In this document: piece by piece, positions 25,019 through 33,877 of the stretch
How the letters are laid out: every line of letters begins with the position of its first letter
Position numbering within the stretch: the stretch's first letter is position 1
DNA from: Streptomyces monashensis
Lineage (GTDB): Bacteria > Actinomycetota > Actinomycetes > Streptomycetales > Streptomycetaceae
Assembly (NCBI RefSeq): GCF_001866665.1
Contig: NZ_MLYO01000055.1
Location: 147,632-211,631, forward strand
DNA: 64,000 nt
Direction of reading: 5' to 3'
The notes under the pieces: model-generated
What the model was told of the DNA's origin: nothing
Databases searched by the model: none
The model's input: the letters and a program-made list of their open reading frames with translations, nothing else
Made by a program: the position numbers and the translations under genes

Positions 25019-25828
25019 TCACAGCACCTTGGACAGGAACGACTGCGTCCGCTCGTGCTGAGGGTTGGTCAGGACGTCCCGCGGATGGCCGGATTCGACC
25101 ACCACGCCCTCGTCCATGAAGACCAGGCTGTCGCCCACCTCGCGGGCGAAGCCCATCTCGTGGGTGACGACGACCATCGTCATGCCGGACTCGGCGAGGT
25201 CGCGCATGACGTCCAGGACGTCACCGACCAGCTCCGGGTCCAGGGCCGAGGTGGGCTCGTCGAACAGCATCAGCTTCGGGTCCATGGCGAGCGCCCGGGC
25301 GATCGCCACCCGCTGCTGCTGGCCGCCGGAGAGCTGCGAGGGGTAGTGCCCGGCCCGGTCGGCCAGGCCCACGCGCTCCAGCAGCTGCATGGCCCGCTCC
25401 TTGGCCTGCGCCTTGCCGGCCCCCTTGACCTGGACCGGCGCCTCCATGACGTTCTCCACGGCCGTCATGTGCGGGAACAGGTTGAAGCGCTGGAAGACCA
25501 TGCCGATGTCCCGGCGCTTCATGGCGACCTCGCGGTCGCGCAGCTCGTACACCTTGTCGCCCTGCTGGCGGTAGCCGACCAGCTCGCCGTCGACGTACAG
25601 CCGGCCGGCGTTGATCTTCTCGAGATGGTTGATGCACCTGAGGAACGTGCTCTTGCCGGAGCCGGAGGGGCCGATGAGGCAGAACACCTCGCCCGGCTTC
25701 ACCTCCAGGTCGATGCCCTTGAGCACTTCGACATGGCCGAAGGACTTGTGCACGCCCTGCGCCCTGACCATCGGGACGCCGCTCTTCACGGGGGCGGCGC
25801 TCTCGGTCTTGTTCAGCTCGTCGCTCAT
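25019..25828 (-). CDS. Polar amino acid ABC transporter ATP-binding protein
   Basis: 269 residues with Walker A GPSGSGKST near residue 56, signature LSGGQQQR near 160, Walker B LMLFDEPTSALD, and the H-loop VVTHEM. It closely fits the GlnQ/GluA class. It energises uptake of glutamate or another polar amino acid with the permease and binding protein encoded upstream. ATG 25828 overlaps the permease stop as ATGA. It is the last gene of a three-gene minus-strand operon. Confidence 0.93.
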   Translation of the reverse strand: MSDELNKTESAAPVKSGVPMVRAQGVHKSFGHVEVLKGIDLEVKPGEVFCLIGPSGSGKSTFLRCINHLEKINAGRLYVDGELVGYRQQGDKVYELRDREVAMKRRDIGMVFQRFNLFPHMTAVENVMEAPVQVKGAGKAQAKERAMQLLERVGLADRAGHYPSQLSGGQQQRVAIARALAMDPKLMLFDEPTSALDPELVGDVLDVMRDLAESGMTMVVVTHEMGFAREVGDSLVFMDEGVVVESGHPRDVLTNPQHERTQSFLSKVL

Positions 25829-26757
25829 GCGCTCACCGCTCCCTTCGGCCGGCCCAGCGAGAACATGTTCGCCTTCACCTTCTGCCACGGGGTCGGCGGC
25901 AGGCTGCGGCTGGAGCCGCGGGCGTAGTACCGCTCGATGTAGTACTGGCCGACGCTCAGGATGGACGTCATGATCAGGTACCAGGCCGCGGCGAGGAAGT
26001 ACATCTCCACCGGGGCGCCGGAGTTCTGGCCGATGTCCTGGGCGTAGCGGAACAGTTCGGGATACTGGACGGCCGCCACGAGCGAGGTCGTCTTCAGCAT
26101 GTTGATGACCTCGTTGCCCGTCGGCGGCACGATCACCCGCATCGCCTGCGGGATGATCACCCGGCGCAGGGTCCTGGCGTGGCTCATGCCGAGCGCGTGG
26201 GCCGCCTCGGTCTGGCCCTCGTCCACCGCGAGCAGGCCCGCCCGGCAGATCTCGGCCATGTACGCCGCCTCGTTCAGACCCAGGCCGAGCAGCGCCGTCA
26301 GCAGCGGCGTCATGAAGTTCGACCAGTAGTCCTTGTAGAACGGCATCAGGTTGATGTACTCGAAGACCAGGCCCAGGTTGAACCAGAGGAACAGCTGGAC
26401 CAGGACCGGGGTGCCGCGGAAGAACCAGATGTAGAACCAGGCGATCGACGAGGTCACCGGGTTCCTCGACAGCCGCATGATCGCGAGGACGATGCCGCCG
26501 ACGATGCCGATCAGCATCGACAGGACGGTCAGCAGGAGGGTCTTGCCGACACCGGTCATGATCCGGTGGTCGAAGAAGTACTCCGGCACCGCATGCCAGT
26601 TGATCTTGCCCTGGCCGAAGGCGTAGATGATCGCGACGAGGATCGCGATGGCCACGACGGCGGTGACGTAGCGTCCGTAGTGCCGGACCGGGATGGCCTT
26701 GATGGCCTCCGGTCGGGCCGCGGGTGCCGCCCCGGCCGTCTTCTCGTTGTCAGTCAC
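25825..26757 (-). CDS. Polar amino acid ABC transporter permease
   Basis: 310 residues with an N-terminal cytoplasmic segment, a first helix (~31-49), and the HEQ/M family permease core. The EAA loop with GLNEAAYMAEICRAGLL and GMSHARTLRRVIIPQAMR is near residues 180-225. It should form the membrane channel as a homodimer, because only one permease gene is present. It starts at ATG 26757, 36 bp after the binding-protein gene, and its stop overlaps the ATPase start. Confidence 0.93.
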   Translation of the reverse strand: MTDNEKTAGAAPAARPEAIKAIPVRHYGRYVTAVVAIAILVAIIYAFGQGKINWHAVPEYFFDHRIMTGVGKTLLLTVLSMLIGIVGGIVLAIMRLSRNPVTSSIAWFYIWFFRGTPVLVQLFLWFNLGLVFEYINLMPFYKDYWSNFMTPLLTALLGLGLNEAAYMAEICRAGLLAVDEGQTEAAHALGMSHARTLRRVIIPQAMRVIVPPTGNEVINMLKTTSLVAAVQYPELFRYAQDIGQNSGAPVEMYFLAAAWYLIMTSILSVGQYYIERYYARGSSRSLPPTPWQKVKANMFSLGRPKGAVSA

Positions 26758-26793
26758 GGGTGTTGCCTCTCGGTGGCCGCTTGTCTGCGCGGG

Positions 26794-27750
26794 TCACTTG
26801 CCGCCGTTGATCACGGACTGCTTGACGGCGCCGTCCTGGGCGCCCCACTTCTGGAGGATCTTCGCGTACTCGCCGTTCTTGATGATCGCGTTCATCGCGG
26901 CCTGGAGGGCGTCGCGCAGCTGCGTGGCCTCCTTGGAGACGGCGATGCCGTACGGGGCCGCCTCGACCTGCTGGCCGACGGTCTGGAAGTCCTTGCCGCC
27001 GCCGGAGGTCTTCACCGCGTACGCGGCCACCGGGAAGTCGGAGGAGGCGGCGTCCACACCGCCCGAGCGCAGCCGGGTCTGGGACTGCTGGTCGTCGTCG
27101 AAGGGCTCGATGGAGAGCTTCTTGCCGCCCGGACACTTCTTGGCCTCCTGCTTGGCCAGGTCCTCCGAGACGGTGCCGCGCTCGACGGCGATCTTCTTGC
27201 CGCACAGGTCCGCCCAGCCGGTGATGCCCTGGGTTTCGCCCTTGCGCGTGTAGATCGAGACGCCGGCGGTCAGGTAGTCCACGAAGTCGACGCCCTCGCC
27301 GACCTTCTTGCCCGTGTCGGGGTCGACGCCCTGCTGGCGGTTCTTGTTGTCCGTCATCGCGGACATCGCGATGTCGTAGCGGCCCGAGCGCAGACCGGTG
27401 AGCAGGCCGTCGAAGGTGCCGTTCTCGAAGGTCAGCTTCACGCCGAGCTGCTTGCCCAGGGCGGCCGCGAGGTCGGGGTCGAGGCCGGTGACGTTGCCGG
27501 AGGAGTCCTTGAACTCCACGGGGGCGTACGCGATGTCCGATCCGACCTTTATCTCGCCCTTGTTCCGGATGTCGGCCGGAAGCTTGCTGCCGAGCGGGGC
27601 GCCGGCGGAGGAGGCGCCGGAGTCCTTGCTCTTGTCCTTGGTCTGGTCACCGCAGCCGGTGAGCAGCAGGGCGCCTGCGACCGCGATCGCACCCACCGCT
27701 GCCAGACGGGAGTGCGCGGCGGTGGTACGACGGGTGGAACGTGCGGTCAT
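26794..27750 (-). CDS. ABC transporter substrate-binding lipoprotein (family 3)
   Basis: 318 residues. A signal peptide with the lipobox LLLTGC (Cys33) is followed by a Ser/Lys/Asp linker and a type 3 periplasmic-binding-protein fold, with VGSDIAYAPVEF near residue 75 and GLDPDLAAALG. It captures a polar amino acid outside the membrane. I chose ATG 27750; longer in-frame starts would precede the signal peptide unnaturally. It is the first gene of the operon, behind a 600-bp upstream region. Confidence 0.93.
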   Translation of the reverse strand: MTARSTRRTTAAHSRLAAVGAIAVAGALLLTGCGDQTKDKSKDSGASSAGAPLGSKLPADIRNKGEIKVGSDIAYAPVEFKDSSGNVTGLDPDLAAALGKQLGVKLTFENGTFDGLLTGLRSGRYDIAMSAMTDNKNRQQGVDPDTGKKVGEGVDFVDYLTAGVSIYTRKGETQGITGWADLCGKKIAVERGTVSEDLAKQEAKKCPGGKKLSIEPFDDDQQSQTRLRSGGVDAASSDFPVAAYAVKTSGGGKDFQTVGQQVEAAPYGIAVSKEATQLRDALQAAMNAIIKNGEYAKILQKWGAQDGAVKQSVINGGK

Positions 27751-28351
27751 CGTGGGTCCTCCGGCGGATGGGAAGAGATGAAGAAGCACCGGTGGGTCGA
27801 CTGGAACACACACCTTCGGGTGTCACGACCTCGCGGGTTTACGGCATCTTGCCATTCGGACTGCGCCATTCGAGGTGGCGACTATGTCAAAATCGCATAA
27901 CGGGTGACCCCCCGAACCGCATCAGGTCGGCACAGCAGCGTCGTTGGCCGCCGGACCATCTGCGGAAGTCCAGCACTTACGCCGGAAAATCTTCGGCGCA
28001 TCTCACGATGTGGTCCATGCGTCTACCCGCGTAGCGGTGGCGGTGTGCCTGGCTGCGGGCCCGGTGGTGGGCCCGGTGCTGCGCTCTTGGGGCGGACGTC
28101 AGCCTCGTGTCATCCGCGTGTGGCTCTCTGGTCGTCAGATGTGACCTTGGACCTAATGGACTCGTCGTGGGCACCGTCCGTCCGGTAAGAAGGTTCTTTA
28201 CACCCCTCATCCGGGGCTCAGGGCGCGTGTGCGGCGCGCCCGTCGCGTATGTGCTCGTACGTATCAGCAATCGGGCCGTACGCGGTGCCCGCCCACCCCT
28301 CACCAGGAGTGGTCGACCCTCAAACCATGCATACCTAAGGGGTAAGACAAA
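27751..28351. other. 600-bp intergenic region between ABC operon and malic enzyme
   Basis: A long divergent spacer with locally lower GC. On the minus strand TTGACA occurs near 27885, a possible -35 for the ABC operon, but no convincing -10 follows. A near-palindrome GTAAGAAGGTTCTTTAC lies around 28188-28204. No gene or known riboswitch was recognised. A GlnR box was looked for and not convincingly found. Confidence 0.5.
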
Positions 28352-29575
28352 GTGGCAGCGGAGATCGTCAATCCTCGCAGCGACAGCGATACGGATCAGG
28401 ACACCGGGGCCGAGCCCCTCGAGTCCTTCGATCCCGCGTTCGCGCTGCACCGCGGCGGCAAGATGGCCGTGCAGGCCACCGTGCCGGTCCGCGACAAGGA
28501 CGACCTTTCCCTCGCGTACACGCCCGGCGTCGCGCGCGTGTGCACCGCGATCGCGGAGCAGCCGGAGCTGGTCAACGACTACACGTGGAAGTCCAACGTG
28601 GTCGCCGTCGTGACCGACGGCACGGCCGTGCTCGGGCTCGGGGACATCGGTCCCCAGGCCTCCCTCCCCGTGATGGAGGGCAAGGCGATCCTTTTCAAGC
28701 AGTTCGGCGGTGTCGACGCGGTCCCGATCGCGCTCGACTGCACGGGCGTGGACGAGATCGTCGAGACCGTCGTCCGGCTGGCTCCGTCCTTCGGCGGCGT
28801 GAACCTGGAGGACATCTCGGCGCCCCGGTGCTTCGAGATCGAGAAGCGGCTCCAGGAGCGCCTCGACATCCCGGTCTTCCACGACGACCAGCACGGCACG
28901 GCCGTCGTGACGCTCGCGGCGCTGCGCAACGCGGCGAAGCTGAGCGGCCGGGAGATCGGCGACCTGCGGGCCGTCATCTCGGGCGCCGGCGCGGCCGGTG
29001 TGGCCATCGCCAAGATGCTGATCGGGGCCGGCGTCGGGGACGTGGCCCTCACGGACCGCAAGGGCGTCATCTCGGCCGACCGGGAGGACCTCACCCCGGT
29101 CAAGCGCGAGGTGGCCGGCTTCACCAACAAGGCGGGCATCACCGGCACGCTGGAGGACGCCCTCGCGGGCGCCGACGTCTTCATCGGCGTCTCCGGCGGT
29201 ACGGTGCCCGAGGCGGCCGTGGCCTCCATGGCCGAGGGCGCCTTCGTGTTCGCGATGGCCAACCCGAACCCCGAGGTGCACCCGGACGTCGCGCACCAGT
29301 ACGCGGCGGTCGTCGCCACCGGGCGCTCGGACTTCCCGAACCAGATCAACAACGTGCTGGCGTTCCCGGGCATCTTCGCGGGGGCGCTCCAGGTGCGGGC
29401 CACCCGGATCACCGAGGGCATGAAGATCGCCGCCGCGGAGGCGCTGGCCGCCGTGGTGGGTGACGACCTCGCCGCCGACTACGTGATCCCGTCGCCGTTC
29501 GACGAGCGGGTCGCCCCGGCGGTGACCGCGGCGGTGGCCGCGGCCGCCCGCGCCGAAGGGGTCGCGCGCCTCTAG
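28352..29575 (+). CDS. NAD(P)-dependent malic enzyme (oxaloacetate-decarboxylating)
   Basis: 407 residues, the short bacterial malic enzyme form. The N-terminal domain has LAYTPGVARVC near residue 54, and the catalytic Lys/Asp region includes FEIEKRLQERLDIPVFHDDQHGTA near 160. The NAD(P) domain has ISGAGAAGVAIAKML near 210. It converts malate to pyruvate, CO2 and NAD(P)H, supplying reductant for lipid and polyketide synthesis. The start is GTG 28352 with AAGGGG 9-10 nt upstream. It is followed by a strong terminator, so it is monocistronic. Confidence 0.95.
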   Translation: MAAEIVNPRSDSDTDQDTGAEPLESFDPAFALHRGGKMAVQATVPVRDKDDLSLAYTPGVARVCTAIAEQPELVNDYTWKSNVVAVVTDGTAVLGLGDIGPQASLPVMEGKAILFKQFGGVDAVPIALDCTGVDEIVETVVRLAPSFGGVNLEDISAPRCFEIEKRLQERLDIPVFHDDQHGTAVVTLAALRNAAKLSGREIGDLRAVISGAGAAGVAIAKMLIGAGVGDVALTDRKGVISADREDLTPVKREVAGFTNKAGITGTLEDALAGADVFIGVSGGTVPEAAVASMAEGAFVFAMANPNPEVHPDVAHQYAAVVATGRSDFPNQINNVLAFPGIFAGALQVRATRITEGMKIAAAEALAAVVGDDLAADYVIPSPFDERVAPAVTAAVAAAARAEGVARL

Positions 29576-29589
29576 GACGCACGCCTGCC

Positions 29590-29631
29590 GACGCGACTGG
29601 CCCCGCCTGCCGAGGCGGGGCCAGTCGCGTC
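29590..29631 (+). terminator. Terminator of malic enzyme gene
   Basis: Perfect 18-bp arms starting GACGCGACTGGCCCC with a 6-nt loop, 15 nt after the stop. No T-run, as is common in Streptomyces. Confidence 0.8.
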
Positions 29632-29751
29632 AGGGGGCTCCGTACGGCGCCGGCGCGCGGCCTGCGCCGCACGGGTGCCGGTGTGCAAGAGGGCATGTGT
29701 CACAGGGGTGCCTGGTTCCCTCGGCTGATCCACGCACCTATCGTCGGGCCC

Positions 29752-30717
29752 ATGTTCGCTGTCTACGCCGCCCGAATCGACCGCGACCAGCCGCTCACCG
29801 GCCTTGAGTTGGGGGAGCGTCCGGCTCCCGAGGCCAGGCCCGGCTGGAGCACGATCGATGTGCGCGCCGCCTCCCTCAACCACCACGACCTCTGGTCCCT
29901 GCGCGGCGTCGGCCTCCCCGAGGGCCGGCTGCCGATGATCCTCGGCTGCGACGCCGCCGGGGTCGACGCGGACGGCAACGAGGTCGTCCTGCACTCCGTC
30001 ATCGGCCAGACCGGCCACGGCGTCGGCCCGGACGAGCCGCGCTCCATCCTCACGGAGCGCTATCAGGGCACCTTCGCCGAGCAGGTCGCCGTACCGACCT
30101 GGAACGTGCTGCCCAAGCCCAAGGAGCTGTCCTTCGCCGAGGCGGCCTGTCTGCCCACCGCGTGGCTCACGGCCTACCGGATGCTGTTCACCAACGCCGG
30201 GGTACGGCCCGGTGACTCGGTCCTCGTGCAGGGCGCGGGCGGCGGGGTCGCCACGGCCGCCATCGTGCTCGGCAAGGCGGCGGGGCTGCGCGTCTTCGCC
30301 ACCAGCCGGGACGAGGCGAAGCGGAAGCGGGCCCTGGAGCTGGGGGCCGTGGAGGCCGTGGAGTCCGGGGCGCGGCTGCCGCAGCGGGTGGACGCCGTGA
30401 TCGAGACCGTGGGCGCGGCCACCTGGTCGCACTCGGTGAAGTCCCTGCGGCCCGGCGGGACGATCGTCATCTCCGGGGCGACGAGTGGCGACCGGCCCTC
30501 GCACGCCGAGCTGACCCGGATCTTCTTCCTGGAGCTGAAGGTCGTCGGCTCGACCATGGGCACCAAGGAGGAGCTGGAGGACCTGCTCTCCTTCTGCGCC
30601 ACGACCGGCGTACGGCCCGTCATCGACGAGGAGCTGCCGCTGGACCGGGCCCGTGAGGGCTTCGAGCGGCTGGCGTCGGGCGAGCAGTTCGGGAAGATCG
30701 TGCTGACCGGTTCCTGA
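29752..30717 (+). CDS. Zinc-binding/quinone-oxidoreductase-type MDR dehydrogenase
   Basis: 321 residues of the medium-chain dehydrogenase/reductase superfamily. The N-terminal GroES-like domain has SLNHHDLWSLRG and LGCDAAGV, and the Rossmann domain has VQGAGGGVATAAIVLGKAAG near residue 160. Structural zinc cysteines are absent, so it is probably an NADPH quinone or enone reductase. ATG 29752 has no strong ribosome site. A longer in-frame start at 29683 would cross sequence that looks like promoter. It stands between the malic enzyme terminator and the HTH/Clp-N operon. Confidence 0.88.
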   Translation: MFAVYAARIDRDQPLTGLELGERPAPEARPGWSTIDVRAASLNHHDLWSLRGVGLPEGRLPMILGCDAAGVDADGNEVVLHSVIGQTGHGVGPDEPRSILTERYQGTFAEQVAVPTWNVLPKPKELSFAEAACLPTAWLTAYRMLFTNAGVRPGDSVLVQGAGGGVATAAIVLGKAAGLRVFATSRDEAKRKRALELGAVEAVESGARLPQRVDAVIETVGAATWSHSVKSLRPGGTIVISGATSGDRPSHAELTRIFFLELKVVGSTMGTKEELEDLLSFCATTGVRPVIDEELPLDRAREGFERLASGEQFGKIVLTGS

Positions 30718-30755
30718 GTCCGGCCGGTCGGTCGACCGTCATGCCCATTCCGTCA

Positions 30756-30800
30756 TGTCAACTCTGGTTGACATGACGGCTATGTCAACGTAAGTTGACA
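30756..30800 (+). promoter_or_regulatory. Twin 18-bp operators embedded in a leaderless promoter
   Basis: TGTCAAC-TCTG-GTTGACA (30756-30773) and TGTCAAC-GTAA-GTTGACA (30783-30800) are perfect-arm palindromes 27 bp apart. The first contains the -35 TTGACA (30768-30773). After a 17-bp spacer, TAAGTT (30791-30796) lies inside the second and can act as the -10. The predicted transcription start is about 30803, the A of the ATG of the next gene. Both promoter boxes are thus covered by operators, the usual sign of autorepression. Confidence 0.8.
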
Positions 30801-30802
30801 TC

Positions 30803-31012
30803 ATGACCGATGCAACCGATCTCGCCGAGCGTGCCGGTGACCGCGACCCGCGGGTGGGGCTGCGGGCCGTCGCCGCACTGCGCAGGCTGCTGGAGCAGCT
30901 GGAGGCGGTGCAGGTGCGCAGTGCGCGCAATCAGGGCTGGTCGTGGCAGGAGATCGCCGCGGAGCTGGGTGTCAGCAGGCAGGCCGTCCACAAGAAGCAC
31001 GGGAGGCAGTGA
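30803..31012 (+). CDS. Small helix-turn-helix protein, probable autorepressor
   Basis: 69 residues, almost entirely a helix-turn-helix (GWSWQEIAAELGVSRQAVHKK, residues ~45-65) preceded by a helical dimerisation stretch. It has no effector domain. ATG 30803 is 2 bp after the second operator palindrome and has no ribosome site, so translation is probably leaderless. The stop overlaps the Clp-N gene start as TGATG. It presumably binds the twin TGTCAAC operators and represses both genes. The family is common in actinobacteria as HTH/Clp-N pairs, but its signal is unknown. Confidence 0.8.
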   Translation: MTDATDLAERAGDRDPRVGLRAVAALRRLLEQLEAVQVRSARNQGWSWQEIAAELGVSRQAVHKKHGRQ

Positions 31013-31548
31013 TGTTCGAACGCTTCACCAAGGACGCCCGCGAGGTCGTCGTGGGCGCGGTCGGCCACTGCGAGCGTGCGGGGGAGCGGACCGTGGGCGC
31101 CGAGCATCTGCTGCTCGCCCTTCTCGACCGGGACACCGGCCGTGCGTCGACCGCGCTGGCCGCGCTCGGGCTCGCGCAGCGCAAGGCCTCCGTGCGGGAG
31201 GCGCTGGACGAGGCCCGGCGGCGCGCCGGGCTGTCGCGGGCCGACACGGATGCGCTCGCGGGTCTCGGGATCGACGTGTCCGAGATCGTCTCCCGGGTCG
31301 AGGAGGCACACGGCGTCGGCGCGATGTCCGGCAGCCGTACGGACCGGGGCCGCCGGCCGGGCCGGCGCTCCTTCGACCGGGGCGCGAAGGACGTCCTGGA
31401 GGGCGCCCTGCGCAGTGCCGTCGGCCGCCGAGATGGCCATATCAGCGACGAACACATCCTGCTGTCCCTGACGATTCGTCCCGGGGTCGCGGGCGAGGTC
31501 CTGGCGGACCACGGGGTGACGTACGAGACGGTGCAGGGCGTGCTGTGA
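31012..31548 (+). CDS. Clp N-terminal repeat domain protein
   Basis: 178 residues with a tandem pair of Clp R (Clp_N) repeats, MFERFTKDAREVVVGA... and SFDRGAKDVLEGALR..., the domain that ClpA/ClpC use to bind substrates or adaptors. There is no ATPase domain, so it cannot unfold proteins by itself and is more likely an adaptor, a decoy or a sensor for Clp substrates. It is translationally coupled to the upstream repressor gene (TGATG). The two should be induced together, for example during protein damage stress, but this is inference. Confidence 0.85.
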   Translation: MFERFTKDAREVVVGAVGHCERAGERTVGAEHLLLALLDRDTGRASTALAALGLAQRKASVREALDEARRRAGLSRADTDALAGLGIDVSEIVSRVEEAHGVGAMSGSRTDRGRRPGRRSFDRGAKDVLEGALRSAVGRRDGHISDEHILLSLTIRPGVAGEVLADHGVTYETVQGVL

Positions 31549-31561
31549 CGGCCTTGCCCGC

Positions 31562-31596
31562 CCGGAGGGGTGGGCCTCCTCGGGGCGCCCCTCCGG
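31562..31596. terminator. Convergent hairpin after the Clp-N gene
   Basis: CCGGAGGGG and CCCCTCCGG arms with a 17-nt GC-rich loop between the convergent Clp-N and PadR genes. Confidence 0.6.
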
Positions 31597-31608
31597 CCGG
31601 AGGCTCCG

Positions 31609-32664
31609 TCAGGGCTTCGGCTGGTGCAGCAGGGCGGCGATACGCGCCGCCGTCGCGGACAGGTGCCGGCGGGTTTCGCGGAGCTGGTCGGTGGTGACTC
31701 CGTGGTCGCGGGCCGTGTCGCGGATGTCGTCGCGGAAGCGGTCCAGCAGGCGGTCCAGGTCGCGGGCCGGGTCTCCGGTGAAGTCCTCGTGGGACCAGGA
31801 GGGTTCGTACTCGACCGGGAACTCCTCGGCCGGCGCGATGTAGTCGGGTGCCGGGGTGGTGGTGGGCCGCGCCGCGCCCTCCGGGGTGCGGGTGAAGCCC
31901 CGTTCCTTGCCCAGGCCCTTGCTCCACTCCTTGCCGAAGTCGCCGAATTCCTTGGCCAGTTCGGTCAGGCCCTCGCGCACGCCGGTCGGCCAGTCGCCGC
32001 GCGTGAAGTGGTCCTGGACGCGGTCCTGGACGTGGCGGGCGATGCGCTGCATCTCCTCCTGCGCCTGGGCCCGTGCCCGCGCCTGCGCCTCCTGGGCCTG
32101 GTGGCGGGCCCGCTGGGCCTCCTCGCGGGCCCGGCGGCTCTCGTCCTTGGCGCGGCGGGCCTGCTCCTTCCACTCCTGCTTGGCCCGGCGCATCTCCTCC
32201 TTGGCGGCGCGCCAGGACTCCTTGTCGCCGCCCGGGTACTCCCCGGACGGGCCCGCCGCGCCCGTCCGCGCGCCCTGGCGGGCCTCGGTGGCGGCCGCGC
32301 GCATCTCGCGGCGCAGGTCGCCGGCCGCACCGCGCACATCGGCCCTGATCTCGGCCGCCAGCTCCGCGACGGACTCGCGGATCTCCAGCTCCAGGTCCGC
32401 CAACTCGCCGCTTCGGTCGGCCAGTTCGGCACGGCCGGCGTCCGTGATCGAGTAGACCTTGCGGCCGCCCTCCGTGGCGTGCCGGACCAGGCCCTCGGCC
32501 TCCAGCTTGGCCAGGCGGGGGTAGACCGTTCCGGCCGAGGGGGCGTACAGCCCCTGGAAGCGCTCCTCCAGGAGCCTGATCACCTCGTAGCCGTGGCGCG
32601 GGGCCTCGTCCAGCAGCTTGAGCAGGTAGAGGCGGAGGCGCCCGTGGGCGAAGACGGGAGGCAT
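31609..32664 (-). CDS. PadR-family transcriptional regulator with long coiled-coil extension
   Basis: 351 residues, about twice a normal PadR protein. The N-terminal winged helix (~1-85, HGYEVIRLLEERFQG, YPRLAKLEAEGLV) is followed by a very charged Ala/Arg/Glu-rich coiled coil (~90-215) and a C-terminal part (~220-351) with a second helical region. PadR proteins repress through palindromic sites. ATATCGCG repeats just upstream of the co-transcribed DUF4097 gene are candidate targets. ATG 32664 comes 1 nt after the TGA of that gene, so the two are coupled. The extension may mediate oligomerisation or envelope sensing. Confidence 0.87.
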   Translation of the reverse strand: MPPVFAHGRLRLYLLKLLDEAPRHGYEVIRLLEERFQGLYAPSAGTVYPRLAKLEAEGLVRHATEGGRKVYSITDAGRAELADRSGELADLELEIRESVAELAAEIRADVRGAAGDLRREMRAAATEARQGARTGAAGPSGEYPGGDKESWRAAKEEMRRAKQEWKEQARRAKDESRRAREEAQRARHQAQEAQARARAQAQEEMQRIARHVQDRVQDHFTRGDWPTGVREGLTELAKEFGDFGKEWSKGLGKERGFTRTPEGAARPTTTPAPDYIAPAEEFPVEYEPSWSHEDFTGDPARDLDRLLDRFRDDIRDTARDHGVTTDQLRETRRHLSATAARIAALLHQPKP

Positions 32665-32665
32665 G

Positions 32666-33661
32666 TCAGAGCACCTTCTTGTCGGTCGTACCGTCGGCAG
32701 GGGCGTCGGAGGTCTCGGAGCCGCCGGTGGCGTCGGCCGCCTCCGCGTCCTGGCCGGAGACGGAATTCTCCCCTGCGGCGGCCGCGGAGCCCGCGGCGGG
32801 GGCGGTGCCCGGTGTCCGTGGGGGTTCCGACTCCCACGGGGTGCGCTCCTCGTCCTCGCGCGGTGGCCGGCGCAGCAGGGCGATGGAGCCGGAGACCGTG
32901 GTGGCCCGGAGGCGGCCGGTGCCCGCGCCGAGCCGGCCGGTGATCTTGTGGGCGCCCCACTGGCCGTGCACCCGCAGTCCGTCGAAGGCGTTGGAGATCG
33001 TGCCGCTCGCCGTGTTCGCCTCCACCTCGGCGTCCGCCGGGTGCGGCAGGCGGATGGCGATCTCGCCGGAGACGCTGGTGAGGCTGACCTCCGTCGGGCC
33101 GTCCGGGTCCAGGTCGACGATCATGGATCCGCTGACCGAGTCGGCGCGGACGGAGCGGCCGGAGCCCTCGACCACCGTCAGGTCGCCCGAGACCGAGTTG
33201 AACCGCAGGTCGCCCGTGACCGCCTGGGCCTCCAGGCTGCCCGACACGGTGTCCGCGTGGACCGGGCCGGAGACGGCGACCAGGGTCGTGTCACCCGTCA
33301 CGCCCTTGACCGCGGCGGGGCCGCGGATGCCGGAGACGATCGCGTCGGCGTCGACGACGCCCACCTCCACGCGCGTGTCCGCCGGGACCGCGAGGGAGAC
33401 GACGGCGCTGCGCCGCCAGCCCTTGCGGTCGAGCCACTTGAGGAAGCCCTTCCAGGGCAGGTCCTCGTAGGCCACCGTCAGCCGGCCGTCCTCCTCGGTG
33501 ACCACGAGGGGCGGGCCCTTGATCTCCGAGACTTCCAGGCGGGCGGAACCTTCTTCCGTGCCCACCACGTTCACCGTTCCGCTGACGAGGCGGACCCGGA
33601 GATCGCTCACGCGTGAGTCGAAGGTCAGCTTCCGGGGCTCTGTCACGGACCATTCGGGCAT
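32666..33661 (-). CDS. DUF4097 beta-strand repeat protein
   Basis: 331 residues. The middle 200 residues are repeated short beta strands (VSGPVHADTVSGSLEAQAV-type), the right-handed solenoid of DUF4097/adhesin-like proteins, and the C-terminus is a disordered Ala/Glu-rich tail. It has no signal peptide or membrane segment. Such proteins are usually encoded with PadR or LiaF-like regulators in envelope-stress loci. I chose ATG 33661 with GAGGAGG 4 nt upstream; a longer start at 33733 lies in operator sequence. It is the first gene of a two-gene operon with the PadR regulator. Confidence 0.87.
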   Translation of the reverse strand: MPEWSVTEPRKLTFDSRVSDLRVRLVSGTVNVVGTEEGSARLEVSEIKGPPLVVTEEDGRLTVAYEDLPWKGFLKWLDRKGWRRSAVVSLAVPADTRVEVGVVDADAIVSGIRGPAAVKGVTGDTTLVAVSGPVHADTVSGSLEAQAVTGDLRFNSVSGDLTVVEGSGRSVRADSVSGSMIVDLDPDGPTEVSLTSVSGEIAIRLPHPADAEVEANTASGTISNAFDGLRVHGQWGAHKITGRLGAGTGRLRATTVSGSIALLRRPPREDEERTPWESEPPRTPGTAPAAGSAAAAGENSVSGQDAEAADATGGSETSDAPADGTTDKKVL

Positions 33662-33715
33662 GGGACCTCCTCGGCCACGGCGGGGCGAAGCGCGGCGACG
33701 CACTCGCGACACGCC

Positions 33716-33748
33716 ATATCGCGTCTTCTCCATTCACGATATATCGCG
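33716..33748. promoter_or_regulatory. Candidate PadR operator in the DUF4097 promoter
   Basis: ATATCGCG occurs at 33716-33723 and 33741-33748, 25 bp apart, the second inside the perfect palindrome CGATATATCG (33737-33746). They lie 55-88 bp upstream of the DUF4097 start. PadR proteins favour ATAT-containing palindromes; binding is inferred. Confidence 0.5.
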
Positions 33749-33790
33749 GTCGCGGAAAGTCAAGACACCCTTTCGTGGGCCTCACGCGAT

Positions 33791-33846
33791 GCTGCCCCCG
33801 GCGGGGCGGTACGGCCGTGTCGCCGTACCGCCCCGCCGGGGGCAGC
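33791..33846 (-). terminator. Very strong hairpin after the 59-residue gene
   Basis: A perfect 25-bp inverted repeat (starting GCTGCCCCCGGCGGGG) with a 6-nt CGTGTC loop, 32 nt downstream of the small gene on the minus strand. No T-run. Confidence 0.8.
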
Positions 33847-33877
33847 TGTCGTACCGCCGGGAACCGGGGCCGCGGGA

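Noticed and set aside
27751..28351. GlnR-type box upstream of the amino acid ABC operon
   Set aside because: A GTGAC-N5-GAACC string (27903-27917) has the wrong spacing and a poor second half, so I do not call it.
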